From Halodesulfovibrio marinisediminis DSM 17456 (lineage in GTDB: Bacteria; Desulfobacterota; Desulfovibrionia; Desulfovibrionales; Desulfovibrionaceae), in the NCBI RefSeq assembly GCF_900129975.1, contig NZ_FSRG01000008.1:1-64000 (forward strand): DNA of 64,000 nucleotides, in the 5' to 3' direction. Below are positions 54,674-63,203 of the stretch, piece by piece. A program made the translations under genes and the position numbers. A model generated the notes under the pieces. It was given only the letters and a program-made list of their open reading frames with translations. It had not been told where the DNA came from and did no database searches. Numbering within the stretch: position 1 is the stretch's first letter; every line of letters begins with the position of its first letter.

Positions 54674-54929
54674 TTCCCGGGTCTTTTGCGTTTTACTGAC
54701 AGTTTCTTTTTTTACCCTATGCGCAACAGCTTTCGAGTCTGGAGACAATGCACCCAAGGGTGGCCGGACTCTAAAGCAAGAAAATGTCTATGTACTCATA
54801 CTGTATACCATACATCGCACATTGATAACTACCGCCTCGATAACGCCTGCATAGGAACGTTTGTTCCACGCAGAGGGCATTTTGGTTATCTTTTGTAAGG
54901 TTTGCTTTACACATCAAAAGACCCGGGAA
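54674..54929. ncRNA. Structured element closed by a 15-bp inverted repeat
   Basis: P1: TTCCCGGGTCTTTTG (54674-54688) pairs perfectly with 54915-54929. Inside: P2, GCTTT-GAGTCTGG / CCGGACTC-AAAGC (54729-54777, one G-U, with an inner CACC/GGTG). P3: AATGT/ACATT enclosing TGTAT/ATACA (54783-54823). P4: GATAAC/GTTATC enclosing CTGC-GGAAC/GTTCC-GCAG (54824-54890). P2, P3 and P4 follow one another without overlap, as in a real multi-helix RNA. A TTGCAC-17-CACTAT promoter-like pair lies at 54616-54644. It could equally be a small transposon-like unit with terminal inverted repeats. No known RNA class was recognised. Strand is not certain. Confidence 0.45.
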
Positions 54930-55161
54930 TCCTACCCTCTCTAACAGCCTTCGGACATTTCTTATTACCTCTTCACAATAACGAAACGGACAAGATTTCT
55001 TCTTGGCTACCCGTCGTTGCACTGCTCACTATTCATTGTGTGTTACACCATACTTTGATATAGCCGCCCTGTTTATTTGCCCAATCTACTCTTAATAAAA
55101 ACAACACTCCGATATTAAAAGATCTTTTTTCATTTCATATGCGCGCTCAACCATGCGCTTT

Positions 55162-55191
55162 TTGTTTATCCGCATAATGCACTAATATAAT
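55162..55191 (+). promoter_or_regulatory. Putative frdCAB promoter
   Basis: TTGTTT (55162-55167), 18 bases, TATAAT (55186-55191), 88 bases before the frdC start. The region 54930-55161 shows nothing else recognised. Confidence 0.5.
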
Positions 55192-55278
55192 TAGGATACT
55201 ATGTGGATTTGTTCTTTTTTTTTGCCTATTATCGCACAACTAAAAACTTTTTTATGGAACCAGTATGGAGGATGAATA

Positions 55279-55944
55279 ATGACTTCTAGCACCATTACTC
55301 TGCACGTCCCCACTAAAACCAAGACTTCTGGTCGGCTGGATTTTCTCCAAATGCTTTCCGGTGTCCTGCTTATCCTTTTCCTGTGGGCGCACATGCTTCT
55401 TGTTTCCAGTGTAATCATCAGCCCAAGCCTTATGAACGCCATCGCGTGGTTCTTTGAAGTTACGTACATGGCTCAAGTTGGCGGTCCACTTATTGGTATT
55501 CTCATCTTTACGCATTTTCTGCTTGCTGCACGGAAGATGCCTTGGAAAATATCAGAATCCGAAGCCTTCATTAAACACAGCATCATGATGAAACACCGCG
55601 ACACATGGATGTGGGTTGCACAGGTTGTGACGGCTCTTATAATCCTCATTATGGCTGGAATCCATATGTGGGTCGTACTTACTGACCTGCCGATTACTGC
55701 CGTTAAAAGCGCAGCCCGCATTCAGCATGGCGGCTGGTTACCTTTCTATCTCATCCTCCTTCCTGTTGCCGAATCCCACGTCGGAATCGGTTTTTACCGC
55801 ATTGGCGTTAAGTACGGGGTTATCACTGCCAATAACCGTACTTGGTACAAACGAAAAGAATATGCACTTATGGGCGGCTTCATCTTCATCGGCCTCATCA
55901 CTCTTGTCCGTTTTATGTATCTGCCCCTGCACAGTGGCATGTAA
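55279..55944 (+). CDS. frdC: Fumarate reductase/succinate dehydrogenase cytochrome b subunit
   Basis: Membrane anchor carrying two b-hemes and the quinone site. The 221-residue product has five predicted membrane helices with histidines in LFLWAHMLLVS, FTHFLLA, KHSIMMKHRDTW and AGIHMWVVL, as in the Wolinella-type enzyme. The ATG follows GGAGGATGA. First gene of frdCAB-fumarase. Confidence 0.93.
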   Translation: MTSSTITLHVPTKTKTSGRLDFLQMLSGVLLILFLWAHMLLVSSVIISPSLMNAIAWFFEVTYMAQVGGPLIGILIFTHFLLAARKMPWKISESEAFIKHSIMMKHRDTWMWVAQVVTALIILIMAGIHMWVVLTDLPITAVKSAARIQHGGWLPFYLILLPVAESHVGIGFYRIGVKYGVITANNRTWYKRKEYALMGGFIFIGLITLVRFMYLPLHSGM

Positions 55945-55962
55945 GCTAGAAGGAATATTCAG

Positions 55963-57852
55963 ATGCAAATTTTCTACACCGACTTATTATGCATTGGCGC
56001 AGGTCTTGCCGGAGAACGTGTAGCTGTTGAAGCTGCAAAGTCCGGATTCAAAGCCACTTGTCTTTCAATTGTTCCACCGCGCCGCTCCCACTCATCTGCG
56101 GCTCAAGGCGGCATGCAAGCTGCTCTTGGCAACTGCGTCATGGGGGAAGGCGACTCGCCTGATATTCATTTTGCAGACACTGTAAAAGGCTCAGACTGGG
56201 GATGCGATCAGGAAGTAGCCAGAATTTTTGCGGACACCGCTCCTATCGTTATGCGTGAAGTAGCGCACTGGGGGGTTCCATGGAACCGTGTTGAACAAGG
56301 CCCTGCCACGTACTACAAAGGCGGAAAACCGTTTGAAGCTGTTGAAAGCAAAGAAAAGCACGGCCTCATCCATGCCCGTGCTTTCGGAGGAACAGCCAAA
56401 TGGCGTACATGTTACACTGCAGACGGGACAGGTCGTTCAGTTCTTAACACACTCGACTCCATGTGTCTGCGCTACGACGTTAACATTCATGATCGTACTC
56501 AGGCAGAAGCCCTTATCCACGATGGCGAAAACTGCATTGGCGCAATTGTACGCTGCCTGCGCACTGGCGAGCTCATGGCTTACTATGCCACTGCCACCCT
56601 CATTGCTACAGGTGGTTACGGTCGTATCTACAAAGCGACCACCAACGCAGTTATCTGTGATGGCGGCGGTCAGATTGCTGCACTTGATACTGGCCTAGTT
56701 CCAATGGGTAACATGGAGGCAATCCAATTCCATCCAACAGGTACTGTTCCGACAGATATTCTGGTAACAGAAGGCTGCCGCGGCGACGGAGGTACACTCC
56801 TTGATGTAAACGAGTACCGCTTTATGCCGGATTATGAACCGGAAAAAGCCGAACTGGCCTCACGTGACGTTGTTTCCCGCCGTATGCAGGAACACATGGC
56901 AAAAGGTTTCGGTGTTAAATCTCCTTACGGTGATCACCTGTGGCTCGACATTCGTCATCTCGGTGAAAAACACATCACCACCAAGCTGCGTGAAGTTTAT
57001 GATATCTGCACCAGCTTCCTCGGTGTAGATCCTATTACTCAGCTCATTCCAGTTCGCCCGACACAGCACTATTCAATGGGCGGCGTACGCACCAACAAAG
57101 ACGGTGCTGCATACGGCCTTAAAGGTCTATTCTCCGCAGGCGAAGCCGCATGTTGGGACATGCACGGATTTAACCGTCTCGGCGGTAACTCCCTTGCAGA
57201 AACCGTTGTAGCAGGGCGCTACGTGGGTAAAAAGGTTGTGGAGTTCCTGCAAGGCAACGTTGTTGACTTCAAACAGGCTGCCCTACGCGATGCTCACATG
57301 AAGGTTGACGAACACATCAAGTTCCTTGCCAGTGGGGCAGGAAAAGAAAGCGCCATCGGCTTACGTGATGAAATGCAAGATATAATGATGGACTACGTAG
57401 GAATCTTCCGTAATGGTAAGGACCTGCAGACAGCAGTGGACAAACTGGAAGAACTGTACGCTCGTTCCAAGAACATCGGTCTGCAAGGCAATGCCATCGG
57501 GTTTAATCCGGAAATCTCGTTAGCCTTACGTATTCCAGGCATGATCAAGCTTGCACAATGCACCGCCTTCGGCGCTCTCAAACGCACTGAATCCCGCGGG
57601 GCACATACACGCGATGATTATCCGGAACGTAACGATAAAGAGTGGCTCAACCGCACTCTGGCATACTGGAAAGAAGGCGATTCCTTGCCGACTCTTGAGT
57701 ACGAAGATGCCTCACCTTACTTTGAAATTCCTCCGGGAGAACGTGGATACGGCGGCGGAAAGATTATTCAGGCCGACATTCCGGCTGAAAAGCTACGCGT
57801 CCCTGAGGCTGCATCATCCGAAAAAACCGCATCTGCGGAAAAGACAAAGTAA
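55963..57852 (+). CDS. frdA: Fumarate reductase flavoprotein subunit
   Basis: FAD subunit that reduces fumarate or oxidises succinate. The 629-residue product has LCIGAGLAGERVAVEAA as nucleotide-binding N-terminus, SHSSAAQGGMQAALG around the FAD histidine (RRSHS), GAAYGLKGLFSAGEAACWDMHGFNRLGGNSLAE (in parts), and the catalytic HPTGTVPTD and TEGCRGDGG. Normal length. Its C-terminal tail is Ala/Lys/Glu rich. Confidence 0.96.
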   Translation: MQIFYTDLLCIGAGLAGERVAVEAAKSGFKATCLSIVPPRRSHSSAAQGGMQAALGNCVMGEGDSPDIHFADTVKGSDWGCDQEVARIFADTAPIVMREVAHWGVPWNRVEQGPATYYKGGKPFEAVESKEKHGLIHARAFGGTAKWRTCYTADGTGRSVLNTLDSMCLRYDVNIHDRTQAEALIHDGENCIGAIVRCLRTGELMAYYATATLIATGGYGRIYKATTNAVICDGGGQIAALDTGLVPMGNMEAIQFHPTGTVPTDILVTEGCRGDGGTLLDVNEYRFMPDYEPEKAELASRDVVSRRMQEHMAKGFGVKSPYGDHLWLDIRHLGEKHITTKLREVYDICTSFLGVDPITQLIPVRPTQHYSMGGVRTNKDGAAYGLKGLFSAGEAACWDMHGFNRLGGNSLAETVVAGRYVGKKVVEFLQGNVVDFKQAALRDAHMKVDEHIKFLASGAGKESAIGLRDEMQDIMMDYVGIFRNGKDLQTAVDKLEELYARSKNIGLQGNAIGFNPEISLALRIPGMIKLAQCTAFGALKRTESRGAHTRDDYPERNDKEWLNRTLAYWKEGDSLPTLEYEDASPYFEIPPGERGYGGGKIIQADIPAEKLRVPEAASSEKTASAEKTK

Positions 57853-57863
57853 GGGAGCTTATT

Positions 57864-58658
57864 ATGAGCCGTCGTCTCCATATCGAAGTATTCCGTTATA
57901 ATCCGCTTGATCCTAATTCCGTACCGCACATGCAGTCATTCTTCATTGATGAATATGACTCCATGACCCTGTTTATCGCGCTGAATATTATCCGCGATCA
58001 GCACGACGCGACACTGCAGTTTGATTTCTGTTGCCGCGCAGGTATCTGCGGTTCCTGCGGCATGGTGATCAACGGACGCCCCGGCCTTGCATGTCACACA
58101 CAGACCAAGGATCTTCCGGATCATATTGTTCTACATCCGTTACCGGTATTCAAACTTATCGGTGACCTTTCTGTTGATACAGGAGTGTGGTTCCGTGATG
58201 CAGGAAAGCGCATTGAAGCGTGGGTTCATAACGATGATGAGCACTTTGATCCAACACAGGAAGAAGCACGCATGGAAAATTCCCTTGCGAACGAAATCTT
58301 CGAGCTTGATCGATGTGTGGAATGCGGTTGTTGTATCTCTGCTTGCGGTACGGCCCGTATGCGTCCAGACTTCCTCGGCGCAGCTGCCATCGCCCGCGTT
58401 GCCCGCTTTTACTTAGACCCTCGCGACGAGAGAAACGAGGAGAACTACTACGAAGTTATCGGCAACGATCAAGGTGTATTCGGCTGCATGGGACTGCTTG
58501 CCTGCGAAGATGTCTGCCCTAAACATATTCCTTTGCAGGACCAGCTCGGCATAATGCGCCGTATGCTGGCTCTGCACTCCGTAAAAGGAATTCTGCCGAA
58601 ATCGCTGATAAACAAACTCTCGCATAAGGGATGTTGCCATGAGAACCATCAAAGCTGA
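57864..58658 (+). CDS. frdB: Fumarate reductase iron-sulfur subunit
   Basis: Electron-transfer subunit between FrdA and FrdC. The 264-residue product has the 2Fe-2S motif CRAGICGSC with C77 (C57, C62, C65, C77), then CVECGCCISAC and CMGLLACEDVCPKHIP for the 4Fe-4S and 3Fe-4S clusters. It overlaps the fumarase alpha gene by 20 bases. Confidence 0.96.
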   Translation: MSRRLHIEVFRYNPLDPNSVPHMQSFFIDEYDSMTLFIALNIIRDQHDATLQFDFCCRAGICGSCGMVINGRPGLACHTQTKDLPDHIVLHPLPVFKLIGDLSVDTGVWFRDAGKRIEAWVHNDDEHFDPTQEEARMENSLANEIFELDRCVECGCCISACGTARMRPDFLGAAAIARVARFYLDPRDERNEENYYEVIGNDQGVFGCMGLLACEDVCPKHIPLQDQLGIMRRMLALHSVKGILPKSLINKLSHKGCCHENHQS

Positions 58659-59475
58659 AATAATTCATGATGCAGTGGTAGACCTAGTTCTTACTGCTGC
58701 GCGCTACCTGCCTGAAGATGTAAAACAGGCAATTGCTGACGCACGTGAAAAAGAAGACTCCGCGTCCGCACAGGAAATCCTTGGGCAGCTGCTGGAAAAT
58801 GCAGACCTCGCTGCAAGCTCCGGACTTCCGTTATGTCAGGATACCGGTGTCGGCGTTTTCTTCGTGGAACTTGGTGAACAGGTTCACGTTGAAGGTAACA
58901 TTGTTGAAATTATCAACAACGCCATGGTCGAAGGATACGATAAAGGATTACTCCGCAAATCCTTATGTCATCCGCTTACCCGGGCCAACACAGGCGATAA
59001 CTCTCCGGCTGTTGTGCATGTGGACATTGTTCCGGGCGACAAAATCCGCATCAAACACATGGCAAAAGGCGGCGGCTCTGAAAATATGTCCCGCTGCACC
59101 ATGCTTACTCCGGCACAGGGCTGGGAAGGCATTAAAGAATTTGTTGTGCGACGCATGGCAGAAGCAGGTCCTAACCCCTGTCCACCTACCATTGTTGGTG
59201 TCGGTATCGGCGGAACCTTCGACCTTGCTCCGACATTAGCAAAAAAAGCCCTCTTCCGCCCGCTCAGCGAGCCGAATCCTGATCCGGAACTGGCAAAAAT
59301 GGAAGAAGAGCTCCTTGAAGAAATTAACAAGCTCGGTATCGGCCCTATGGGACTTGGCGGCAAAACAACGAGTCTCGGTGTAAAAATCGAAATGCGTCCG
59401 TGCCACATTGCCAGCCTCCCACTTGCCGTAAATGTTCAATGTCATTCATCACGTATCAAGGAGGTGGAACTCTAA
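58639..59475 (+). CDS. Fumarate hydratase, alpha subunit (class I)
   Basis: 4Fe-4S-dependent fumarase alpha subunit, which with the beta subunit interconverts fumarate and L-malate. The 278-residue product has LCQDTGVGVFF, HPLTRANTGDNSPAVVH, KGGGSENMSR, GVGIGGTFDLAP, and GPMGLGGKTTSLGVKIE with the cluster cysteines. The ATG sits within frdB, and its stop shares a base with the beta-subunit start. Confidence 0.95.
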   Translation: MRTIKAEIIHDAVVDLVLTAARYLPEDVKQAIADAREKEDSASAQEILGQLLENADLAASSGLPLCQDTGVGVFFVELGEQVHVEGNIVEIINNAMVEGYDKGLLRKSLCHPLTRANTGDNSPAVVHVDIVPGDKIRIKHMAKGGGSENMSRCTMLTPAQGWEGIKEFVVRRMAEAGPNPCPPTIVGVGIGGTFDLAPTLAKKALFRPLSEPNPDPELAKMEEELLEEINKLGIGPMGLGGKTTSLGVKIEMRPCHIASLPLAVNVQCHSSRIKEVEL

Positions 59476-60020
59476 TGGCTACCTACGAACTGACAGCCCC
59501 GTTATGTGATGACGATGTGAAGAAGCTTAAAGCCGGAGATGTAGTAAGGCTTTCAGGCACAATCTACACAGCTCGCGACGCAGCACACAAGCGCCTGTGC
59601 GATATGCTCGACAAAGGCGAAGAACTGCCGTTCGAATTGCAAGGTGCCGTTATCTACTATGTCGGTCCAAGCCCTGCACCGGAAGGCCGTCCTATCGGTT
59701 CCGCTGGTCCAACTACAAGTTACCGAATGGACACCTACGCTCCTCGCCTGCACAGCCTCGGCGTTAAAGCCACCATAGGCAAAGGTAAGCGCAGTGCAGA
59801 AGTGTGCAAGGCTCTGGAAGACTACACAGGCGTGTACTTCGGGGCAACAGGCGGCGCAGGCGCGCTTTTGTCACAGTGCATTGATGCAGCTGAAGTCATC
59901 GCATTTGAAGACCTTGGACCGGAAGCAATCCGCAAACTGACCGTGACAAACTTCCCGCTTCTTGTGGTGAACGACTCTCACGGCAATGAGCAGTACGCAA
60001 AGCCGAACTACGACCTGTAA
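59475..60020 (+). CDS. Fumarate hydratase, beta subunit (class I)
   Basis: C-terminal half of the class I fumarase. The 181-residue product has LSGTIYTARDAAHKRL, VIYYVGPSPAPEGRPIGSAGPTTSYRMD (in parts), IGKGKRSAEV, FGATGGAGALLSQC and FEDLGPEAIRKL. The start ATG overlaps the alpha stop (TAATG). Last gene of the frd-fumarase operon. Confidence 0.95.
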   Translation: MATYELTAPLCDDDVKKLKAGDVVRLSGTIYTARDAAHKRLCDMLDKGEELPFELQGAVIYYVGPSPAPEGRPIGSAGPTTSYRMDTYAPRLHSLGVKATIGKGKRSAEVCKALEDYTGVYFGATGGAGALLSQCIDAAEVIAFEDLGPEAIRKLTVTNFPLLVVNDSHGNEQYAKPNYDL

Positions 60021-60176
60021 CACAACAAATCAAGCAATAACAGTAGTACTCTTTTGTGCTGAAGTGCGCACAAGAAATCTGCCATTGTGAACAGTAAAGA
60101 TATGTGTTGTGCCATTACGTATACATGACACGGAATGCTAACCACATTCGCTTTGTTGTTTATGTAGACCACAACA

Positions 60177-60452
60177 GTGTTGCTTCGGAGCAATCCGGAG
60201 CAACACATTACAAACCATAATTGGGAATTTAGCACGGTTCGTTGTAACGCGATTCAGCCCAAAAGAGCCATTTGTGCAGACGAAACGTCCATTCCCACGA
60301 CCACGGAATTCAATGTCTTCGGGGCAATTAACACTGTTCATGCTTCTTGGCTGCATGTTAATGCTTCACTAGTCAATGAATGCCGTGTTAGGAGAATACT
60401 TATCTTGCTGCACGTCGTACGTTAGTCCGGTGCGTTCGGGGGGCATCCCCCG
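60177..60452. other. Non-coding gap with strong hairpins (60021-60562)
   Basis: No gene is supported. Notable dyads are GTGTTGCTTCGGA / TCCGGAGCAACAC (60177-60206), CATGC/GCATG near 60339-60357, and CGGGGG-GCAT-CCCCCG (60437-60452). No T tail follows the first or last. Confidence 0.5.
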
Positions 60453-60482
60453 CATTTCAGGCCGCACTTTGCTGCGACATCC

Positions 60483-60523
60483 AGATACATCAAAACTTGT
60501 CAGGGGTTTTCCTGTATCTTTAT
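60483..60523 (+). terminator. Terminator-like hairpin upstream of nfnA
   Basis: AGATACA-AAAAC and GTTTT-TGTATCT pair with 2x2 mismatch (60483-60519), followed by TTTATT. It probably ends readthrough from the fumarase operon. Confidence 0.6.
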
Positions 60524-60562
60524 TCACAGCCATCTTCACAGATGACATCTAACAAACGACAA

Positions 60563-60591
60563 TTGTTCTAGGCCCCGATACGTACTGTAAT
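60563..60591 (+). promoter_or_regulatory. Putative nfnAB promoter
   Basis: TTGTTC (60563-60568), 17 bases, TGTAAT (60586-60591), about 105 bases before nfnA. The -10 is flanked by a dyad CCGAT/ATCGG (60574-60594) that may be an operator. Confidence 0.45.
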
Positions 60592-60695
60592 CGGCTGCAA
60601 TCAGTTCGGCCTTTTTACAAGGCTGACATGCGCTACAAACGCACTAACATTTCCGCTGGCGCTGTATTGTCTCTCACAGCGGAACAGGTATGATT

Positions 60696-61544
60696 ATGGC
60701 TAATAAAATTGTTAAAAAAGAACAGTTAATCCCAGGACAAACCAGCAAGCTGGTTATTGATGCACCGCATATTGCGGCTAAAGCTAAGCCCGGCAACTTT
60801 GTTATCCTGCGTGTAACAGAGAAGGGCGAACGTATTCCACTTACTATCGCTGACACTGATACTGAAAACGGTACCATCACTATCGTGTATCTGGTACTCG
60901 GTAAGTCCACAGCTTTACTTGAAGAATTAAACGAAGGCGACGATATCCTCGACCTTTGCGGACCGCTCGGCAAACCGACTGACCTGCACACCGGCGGCAC
61001 AGTTATCTGTGTTGGTGGCGGTACCGGTATTGCTGCTATGCATCATATTGCTAAGGGCCATCACGAAGCAGGCAACCATGTTGTTGCTATCATCGGTGCC
61101 CGAACCAAAGACCTCTTGCTATTTGAAAATGAACTCAAAGAGTTCTGTCCGGAAGTTCTCATCTCTACCGATGACGGCTCCTATGGTCATCACGGCCTTG
61201 TAACTGATCTGTTGAAAGAACGTCTTGAAAAAGATGACTCTGTTATCGAAGTTGTAGCTGTAGGCCCAGTACCTATGATGGCTGCAGTTTCCAAAACCAC
61301 CGAACCTTTCGGAACTCCGACCACCGTAAGCCTCAACTCCATTATGGTTGACGGCGTTGGTATGTGCGGTGCTTGCCGCGTTACCGTAGGTGGAGAAACC
61401 AAGTTTGCTTGTGTAGACGGCCCTGAATTTAACGGCCACAAAGTTGACTTTGGTGAATTACGACAGAGACTGGCAGCATTTAAATGCCAAGAAAAAGAAT
61501 CTTTCGACCATCACTGCAGGTGCAAGTGCAATGACAACAAGTAA
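60696..61544 (+). CDS. nfnA: NADH-dependent reduced ferredoxin:NADP oxidoreductase, small subunit
   Basis: FAD/2Fe-2S subunit of the electron-bifurcating Nfn transhydrogenase, which couples NADH, ferredoxin and NADPH. The 282-residue product has an FNR-like fold: RIPLTIADTD for FAD, CVGGGTGIAAMHHIA for NAD(P), and a C-terminal cluster site MCGACRVTVGGE...FACVDGPEF. The ATG at 60696 is 7 bases after AGG; the ATG at 60690 is too close. nfnB overlaps by 14 bases. The same fold is also annotated as dihydroorotate dehydrogenase electron-transfer or sulfide dehydrogenase beta. Confidence 0.9.
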   Translation: MANKIVKKEQLIPGQTSKLVIDAPHIAAKAKPGNFVILRVTEKGERIPLTIADTDTENGTITIVYLVLGKSTALLEELNEGDDILDLCGPLGKPTDLHTGGTVICVGGGTGIAAMHHIAKGHHEAGNHVVAIIGARTKDLLLFENELKEFCPEVLISTDDGSYGHHGLVTDLLKERLEKDDSVIEVVAVGPVPMMAAVSKTTEPFGTPTTVSLNSIMVDGVGMCGACRVTVGGETKFACVDGPEFNGHKVDFGELRQRLAAFKCQEKESFDHHCRCKCNDNK

Positions 61545-62964
61545 AAAGACAAAAAAACAGATTGCTCCGCGCGTTCCAATGCCAAACCAACCGGCAGATG
61601 AGCGCTCCCGCAACTTTAAAGAAGTGGCTCTTGGTTACACCAAAGAAATGGCAATGGAAGAAGCTTCCCGCTGCCTGAACTGTAAAAAGCCTAAATGTGT
61701 TCAAGGCTGTCCAGTACAGGTACCAATTGCTGACTTTATTGCTGAAGTCGCTAAAGGCGATATTGAAAAAGCCTACGCTATTATCAAAAGCACCAACAGC
61801 CTCCCTGCTGTCTGTGGCCGTGTTTGCCCGCAGGAAATCCAGTGTGAAGGCTCTTGTATTCTGAGTGCTAAAGGTGAACCGGTTGCTATCGGTCGTCTCG
61901 AGCGCTTTGTAGCTGACGAATACATGTACATGGATGCGTGTGACCTCATCTCTGCAAAGCCAGAGTGTCCTTACATTGATGAAGAGAAAAAAGTTGCTTG
62001 TATCGGCTCTGGCCCATCCAGCCTTACTGTTGCAGGTTACCTTGCAAGCCGTGGCTGCAAAGTAACTGTATTTGAAGCACTTCACGAAGTGGGCGGCGTG
62101 CTCGTTTATGGTATTCCTGAATTCCGTCTGCCTAAAAAAGATATTGTTGCTAAAGAAGTTGGTGCGCTTAAAGACCTTCAGGTTGATTTTGTAACCAACT
62201 ACGTTGGCGGCAAAACCTTCTCTATCGAAGACTTGAAAGCACAGGGCTACAAAGCAATTTTTGTTGGTGTTGGCGCCGGTCTTCCTCGCTTCTTGAATAT
62301 TCCAGGCGAAAACTTTTGTGGCGTATTCTCCGCAAACGAATACCTCACTCGCGTAAACTTGGGTCGTGCTTACGATTTCCCTAACTACGACACCCCAATC
62401 ATCAAAGGCCGCAAGGTTACTGTATACGGTGGTGGTAACGTAGCAATGGACGCAGCACGTACTGCAAAGCGTCTTGGCGCAGAATCCGTACACATTGTGT
62501 ACAGACGTACAGCCGACGCAATGCCTGCCCGTCATGAGGAAATTGAACATGCAGTGGAAGAAGGTATTATCCTTGAAGTACTCGCGAACCCAATTGAGTT
62601 CAAAGGCGACGAAAACGGTAACCTCACCTCTGTAACACTGCAAAAAATGACAATGGGTGAACCGGATGAATCCGGTCGTCGTCGTCCTCTTCCGCTTGAA
62701 GGCGAAACATACGAACTGGAAACAGACCTCGCTGTTATCGCTGTAGGCACCCGTCCTAACCCGGTTCTGCTCGAGAACGAGCCAGACCTGAAGTTAAACA
62801 AATGGGGCTACATTGAAGTAAACGAAGAAACTAACGAGACCTCCATTCCTGATGTATATGCAGGGGGTGACATCGTTACTGGAGCAGCAACAGTTATTCT
62901 TGCAATGGGTGCAGGCCGCAAAGCAGCACAGGAAATTGCCCGCCGTTTCGGCGTTGAAGACTAG
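61531..62964 (+). CDS. nfnB: NADH-dependent reduced ferredoxin:NADP oxidoreductase, large subunit (GltA-like)
   Basis: Larger Nfn subunit, related to the small chain of glutamate synthase and holding the bifurcating FAD. The 477-residue product has 4Fe-4S cysteine groups CLNCKKPKCVQGCPV and CGRVCPQEIQCEGSC. It also shows the FAD-binding GSGPSSLTVAGYLASRGCKV, GIPEFRLPK, GGNVAMDAARTAKRLG for NADPH, and GGDIVTGAATVILAMGAGR (in parts). The start lies inside nfnA. No glutamate synthase large subunit is adjacent, which favours Nfn over GltD. Confidence 0.9.
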   Translation: MTTSKKTKKQIAPRVPMPNQPADERSRNFKEVALGYTKEMAMEEASRCLNCKKPKCVQGCPVQVPIADFIAEVAKGDIEKAYAIIKSTNSLPAVCGRVCPQEIQCEGSCILSAKGEPVAIGRLERFVADEYMYMDACDLISAKPECPYIDEEKKVACIGSGPSSLTVAGYLASRGCKVTVFEALHEVGGVLVYGIPEFRLPKKDIVAKEVGALKDLQVDFVTNYVGGKTFSIEDLKAQGYKAIFVGVGAGLPRFLNIPGENFCGVFSANEYLTRVNLGRAYDFPNYDTPIIKGRKVTVYGGGNVAMDAARTAKRLGAESVHIVYRRTADAMPARHEEIEHAVEEGIILEVLANPIEFKGDENGNLTSVTLQKMTMGEPDESGRRRPLPLEGETYELETDLAVIAVGTRPNPVLLENEPDLKLNKWGYIEVNEETNETSIPDVYAGGDIVTGAATVILAMGAGRKAAQEIARRFGVED

Positions 62965-62990
62965 TCGCTCATCATTCCATATAAAAGTAA

Positions 62991-63017
62991 GGGCAGCCGT
63001 AAGGCTGCCCTTTTTTT
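62991..63017 (+). terminator. nfnAB terminator
   Basis: GGGCAGCC (62991-62998), four-base loop, GGCTGCCC (63003-63010), then seven T. Confidence 0.9.
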
Positions 63018-63203
63018 ATTATTGAAGCATAAACGAATGCAATAAAATTTATTTTTTTACTCATTTTTTTAAAGTAAAACATAACGTTTTATTACTTCTA
63101 ACCGATATTTTTTCTGTGAGGGGGTGCTGTAAACGCTGTTTAGCGCTAATTGCAATTGACAAAAAAAACTGTCTTTCAACACACTACTATGCGGGAGGGA
63201 TGC

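Noticed and set aside
54585-54854. 89-codon plus-strand frame in the frd upstream region
   Set aside because: No ribosome site, odd composition, and it runs through the strongest RNA-like helices of the structured element; no recognisable product.
54674-54929. Retron msr/msd interpretation of the closed element
   Set aside because: No reverse transcriptase gene is present nearby, and no branching-guanosine context could be identified.
54993-55022. TTGGCTACCC...TTGCA as a sigma-54 promoter for frd
   Set aside because: GG-to-GC spacing is two bases too long.
61480-62643. Long (387-codon) minus-strand frame opposite nfnB
   Set aside because: Shadow of a strongly biased coding sequence; the plus-strand NfnB has clear cofactor motifs while this one is rich in Phe, Cys and Asn with no domain.
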